A DNA stretch of 8,558 nt from Myxococcales bacterium (GTDB lineage Bacteria > Myxococcota_A > Polyangia > Fen-1088), in the NCBI GenBank assembly GCA_003170035.1, contig PMZX01000225.1:1542-10099 (forward strand). The letters are read 5' to 3'. Of the stretch, positions 6,261 through 8,558 are shown one piece after another. Numbering within the stretch: the stretch's first letter is position 1; each line of letters opens with the position of its first letter. A program made the position numbers and the translations under genes. The notes beneath the pieces are model-generated. The model saw nothing but the letters and a program-made list of their open reading frames with translations. It was not told the origin of the DNA and did not search any database.

Positions 6261-6908
6261 GTGCACTCTGTAATCTCCCCACAAGCTCAAATCGGCCAGG
6301 GCGGTCTTCTTACCGCTGACCGCCGGCGGTGTACGCCGGGCGGTGGCGTATTTGAACGCATCTATCAGGACTGGTTCGAAGATGTCTGCTGCTGGATCCG
6401 CGCGCTGGGCGGCCCGGATGCCGATCGCGACGACATCGCCCAAGAAGTCTTTCTGGTGGTGCGCCGCCGTCTGGGCTCATTTGACGGCGCGAACCTGCCC
6501 GGCTGGCTCTATCGGATCACGCAACGTCAGGTCCGCGATTTTCGTCGTCGTACCTGGATCAAACACATCTTCACCAGGCGCCGCCTGGAGGAACCGGACA
6601 CCCTGCCGCACGCAAGCCAGAATCCTGCGGCCGCGCTTGAGCGCAAAGAGAACCAACGCGTGCTGTACACGATCCTCGCCAAGATCCGTGAGGCGCGGCG
6701 TACGACTTTCATCCTTTTCGAAATCGAAGGCCTCTCGGGCGCGCAGATCGCGCAGATACAGGCCGTTCCACTGAAGACCGTTTGGACTCGGCTCCATCAC
6801 GCCCGCAAGGATTTTTTCGCCCTCGCTGCCAAGCAGCACCGATCTCTGGCCCAGCGCGAGCAACGGAGTGAATCGAGCACAAACACGATTGGGAGACTAG
6901 GACCATGA
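6261..6908 (+). CDS. ECF-type sigma-70 family RNA polymerase sigma factor
   Basis: 215 residues, GTG start. It directs RNA polymerase to a specific set of promoters. Region 2 covers about 31-99: FERIYQDWFEDVCCWIR, then DRDDIAQEVFLVVRRR (core binding) and GWLYRITQRQVRDFRRR (-10 recognition). A short linker follows. Region 4 spans about 130-190 with EGLSGAQIAQIQAVPLKTVWTRLHHAR, the helix-turn-helix for the -35 box. Regions 1 and 3 are absent, as expected for an ECF factor. The ~30 residues before region 2 are longer than usual. Its stop overlaps the start of the TPR membrane protein by 4 bases (ATGA), the common arrangement of a sigma factor with its membrane regulator. Target genes are not shown by the sequence; the divergent and nearby surface genes are candidates. 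Confidence 0.9.
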   Translation: MHSVISPQAQIGQGGLLTADRRRCTPGGGVFERIYQDWFEDVCCWIRALGGPDADRDDIAQEVFLVVRRRLGSFDGANLPGWLYRITQRQVRDFRRRTWIKHIFTRRRLEEPDTLPHASQNPAAALERKENQRVLYTILAKIREARRTTFILFEIEGLSGAQIAQIQAVPLKTVWTRLHHARKDFFALAAKQHRSLAQREQRSESSTNTIGRLGP

Positions 6909-7678
6909 TGTCGCGACAAGAACCTCCGCCCACGGGCCAGGGGCCCTTGGATCAGGATCCCCGGCGATTGTCCATGGACCCCCACAGCGTCCGTGGGCCT
7001 TCTGCAGAATGGGCTCTGTCTGTGCTTCGCGAGGCTGCTCCCTACCAGCCTGCCCCAGGACACAAAGAACGCGTGTGGATGACTCTGCCAATGACTCGCT
7101 CGTACCGTCCTGGAAAGCTGCGCTTCGCCTTTGCCGTGGTTGCTTTGCTCGCCTCCGGCGTTCTCGCAACCGGCGCGCTGGCGCAATGGCCGGCCTGGCT
7201 GGCGAACGCCATCGAGCGCATCGTCCCGAATGCGCCCGGGCCGGCGCCCATGGCTCCCGCCCAGAGTCTGCACCACGCGCGCGGCGAAAGGCCGACGGTG
7301 CCCACCTTGCTGCCACCGCCCTCCTCACCGCCCCTTGCCATGCGGCAGGCCCCCGAAGAGACACCATCCCTGGGACGGACCAAGCGCGCGACAAAGTCTG
7401 CATCGCCTGAAGACCTGGGGCCCCTGCTGGACGCTATGCGCGCCCTACGGGTAGAGCGGAATCCGGTTCGTGCGCGCGCGCTGCTGACCGCATATCTGGA
7501 TCGCCATCCCAAGGGTGAGTTGTCTGAAGAGGCACTGGTCATGTTGGTCGAAGCGGCCGCAACCCACCACGACAGCGATGCCCAGGCGCTTGCCGCCCGC
7601 TACCTCAGGCTGTATCCGCGAGGAACGTTCCGCGGTCTGATCGAGCGAACCTTGGCCGCCACCAGCAAGGAGCCGTAG
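6905..7678 (+). CDS. Single-pass membrane TPR protein, putative sigma-factor regulator
   Basis: 257 residues, co-translated with the sigma factor (ATGA overlap; GGGAGACTAGGA just upstream). The N-terminal ~70 residues are cytoplasmic and polar. One membrane segment lies at about 72-93 (LRFAFAVVALLASGVLATGALA), then a Pro-rich linker at about 107-150. A helical TPR-like domain at about 172-250 (RALLTAYLDRHPKGELSEEAL, then ALAARYLRLYPRGTFRGLIERTLA) resembles the last repeats of BamD/YbgF-type proteins and would be periplasmic. The N-terminal part shows no zinc-binding HxxxCxxC, so it is not a ZAS-type anti-sigma factor. Position and topology make it a good candidate for the partner of the sigma factor, with the TPR domain as sensor or docking site. 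ATG at 6908 is an equally possible start. Confidence 0.7.
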   Translation: MMSRQEPPPTGQGPLDQDPRRLSMDPHSVRGPSAEWALSVLREAAPYQPAPGHKERVWMTLPMTRSYRPGKLRFAFAVVALLASGVLATGALAQWPAWLANAIERIVPNAPGPAPMAPAQSLHHARGERPTVPTLLPPPSSPPLAMRQAPEETPSLGRTKRATKSASPEDLGPLLDAMRALRVERNPVRARALLTAYLDRHPKGELSEEALVMLVEAAATHHDSDAQALAARYLRLYPRGTFRGLIERTLAATSKEP

Positions 7679-7703
7679 AGCGGCGATCGGCCAGCGTCCA
7701 AGA

Positions 7704-7727
7704 GCGGCCGGCCGCCGCCACGGCCGC
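7704..7727. terminator. Possible hairpin after the sigma-TPR operon
   Basis: GCGGCCG at 7704-7710 pairs with CGGCCGC at 7721-7727 around a 10-base loop, 26 bases after the TPR stop. No T-run follows, so it is a weak candidate for termination. Confidence 0.3.
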
Positions 7728-7756
7728 GGTTGCAACGGACCCCACGTCTTGTACGA

Positions 7757-7838
7757 GGCGACCGCAGGTCGCCCCTACGGCCGTGCGCGTACTACGCGCA
7801 TCACGTTTCGGGTCGGGTAGGGGCGACCTGCGGTCGCC
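7757..7838. repeat. Inverted pair of REP-like palindromes (REPIN-like)
   Basis: The 22 bases at 7757-7778 and at 7817-7838 are perfect reverse complements, separated by 38 bases. Each unit is itself a hairpin, GGCGACC-GCA-GGTCGCC, with a GTAG tetranucleotide at its foot. The two GTAG ends face inward. One more copy with a single mismatch is at 1716-1737. The pairing can form either two small hairpins or one long stem. Known REP doublets of this kind are spread by RAYT transposases encoded elsewhere in the genome; no such gene is in the window. Confidence 0.8.
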
Positions 7839-7935
7839 CCACGGGTGTGCGCGACCGCCGCGGTCTCCCTTCTCAGAATCCCAGAACGGACCGCATCGAA
7901 ATGCGAAACCAGGTCGGGTATGCCAGAATTCGGGA

Positions 7936-8558
7936 ATGCACCTGACCGCAGAACACGACCCGAAGCCGCGTGAGGCGGGGTGGCGTTTTCGACCCGCAGG
8001 ACGCTTGGAGGCGCCAGCCTGGATCGTGGGTGTTCTTCTCTTGTCCTCTGTCCTCACAGCCGGCTGCGCGCGCGTCTCGAGCAACGGGAATGGCGATCGG
8101 GATGCCGCGGCCGGCGGCTCGGGCGGCACCTGCCAGGGTGGCGGTTGTGCCGGCAAGAGCGGGACTCGTGATGCAAACCAGGATTTTCCGGTTGCTGGGT
8201 CGGGCGGAGGTGGGTCGACGGGGACCGCAGGCTCGACGGGAACGAGCGGCGCGACCGGGACCGGTGGTTCGACCGTGACCGCAGGCTCGACCGAGACCGG
8301 CGGAGGCGGCAGCGGTCCGGCCGGTACCTCGGGCACGACCTGTTCAGGTGGCTGCGGCGGAAGCAACTCGAGCCCCGACGCGGGTAGCGGCGCGCCAGGC
8401 GACGCGGCCCTGGTTTGTGTCGGTCCTGCCGTTTCTGAGGACCCTTCCCTGCGTCACCCCGCGCCCCGTCCCGACGCAGGCGCGGACTCATGTGGTGCCT
8501 GGGCCATGACCAACGGGGTGTGCTGCGCCCAGTACTGCAGCAACGACGACAGGTCCGA
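7936..8558 (+). CDS. Third stalked lipoprotein, truncated by the window edge
   Basis: Open from ATG 7936 to the right edge, 207 codons, no stop. A 27-residue polar and basic n-region precedes a hydrophobic stretch and lipobox LTAGC (Cys44). A Gly/Ser/Thr stalk follows at about 58-155, with 18-bp tandem units and interspersed Cys (GTCQGGGCAG, CSGGCGG). Then comes a Pro/Asp-rich piece and the beginning of a Cys-rich module, SCGAWAMTNGVCCAQYCSNDD. By analogy with the two other stalked lipoproteins here, a glycan-active or glycan-binding domain should follow, but the visible part does not show which. The frame was read directly from the bases; G/C-rich third positions and the signal peptide support it. 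The ribosome binding site is weak. The REP pair lies about 100 bases upstream. Confidence 0.8.
   Translation, partial: MHLTAEHDPKPREAGWRFRPAGRLEAPAWIVGVLLLSSVLTAGCARVSSNGNGDRDAAAGGSGGTCQGGGCAGKSGTRDANQDFPVAGSGGGGSTGTAGSTGTSGATGTGGSTVTAGSTETGGGGSGPAGTSGTTCSGGCGGSNSSPDAGSGAPGDAALVCVGPAVSEDPSLRHPAPRPDAGADSCGAWAMTNGVCCAQYCSNDDRS
8215..8304 (+). repeat. Five 18-bp tandem units in the third stalk
   Basis: Units start at 8215, 8233, 8251, 8269 and 8287, each near TCGACCGGGACCGCAGGC. They encode [SA]-T-x-T-x-G hexapeptides such as STGTAG and STETGG. The period matches the arrays in the CE3-like and GH26 genes, but the register and residues differ. Confidence 0.8.

Noticed and set aside
6319..6330. 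12-base palindrome ACCGCCGGCGGT near the start of the sigma gene
   Set aside because: Short G/C palindromes are frequent at this composition and it lies in coding sequence; no partner site was seen.
7970..8278. 102-codon plus-strand open frame
   Set aside because: It overlaps the third lipoprotein in another frame. The lipoprotein frame has a signal peptide, a lipobox and stays open to the edge.

Overview
The window looks like chromosomal DNA of a high-GC Gram-negative bacterium, most likely a myxobacterium of the Polyangia type (Sorangium/Polyangium relatives). This is inferred from the strong G/C preference at third codon positions and from secreted lipoproteins with very long Gly/Thr/Ser stalks of the 'TTGTGG' kind. 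ECF-sigma, FecR and TPR genes scattered around them fit the same picture. No single sequence in the window proves the taxon.

Layout, left to right. (1) 1-301: mostly non-coding; the first ~100 bases hold a weak hint of a partial minus-strand gene. (2) 302-1708 (+): lipoprotein with a ~215-residue stalk and a CE3-like SGNH acetylesterase domain. (3) 1709-1851: intergenic, with one copy of a REP-like palindrome. (4) 1852-3474 (+): lipoprotein with a ~195-residue stalk and a GH26 (mannanase-type) domain, followed after 21 bases by (5) 3496-4302 (+), a one-TM FecR-domain protein. (6) 4305-5117 (-): jelly-roll (LamG/polysaccharide-lyase-like) lipoprotein, coupled by a one-base overlap to (7) 5117-6199 (-), an exported protein with a predicted beta-barrel-like C-terminus. 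(8) 61 bases away and divergent: 6261-6908 (+), an ECF sigma factor, and (9) 6905-7678 (+), a one-TM TPR protein overlapping it by 4 bases. (10) 7679-7935: intergenic, with an inverted pair of the same REP-like element. (11) 7936 to the right edge (+): a third stalked lipoprotein, cut off by the window.

Reading as a whole: the enzymes suggest surface-tethered attack on acetylated plant hemicellulose (deacetylation by the CE3-like enzyme, backbone cleavage by GH26), with a possible glycan-binding or lyase lipoprotein. The sigma/TPR pair, the FecR protein and the exported barrel-like protein look like a cell-surface signalling set whose parts are split into three transcription units among the enzymes. 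The enzyme calls rest on visible catalytic motifs; the idea that the regulators control these enzymes is inference from gene order.
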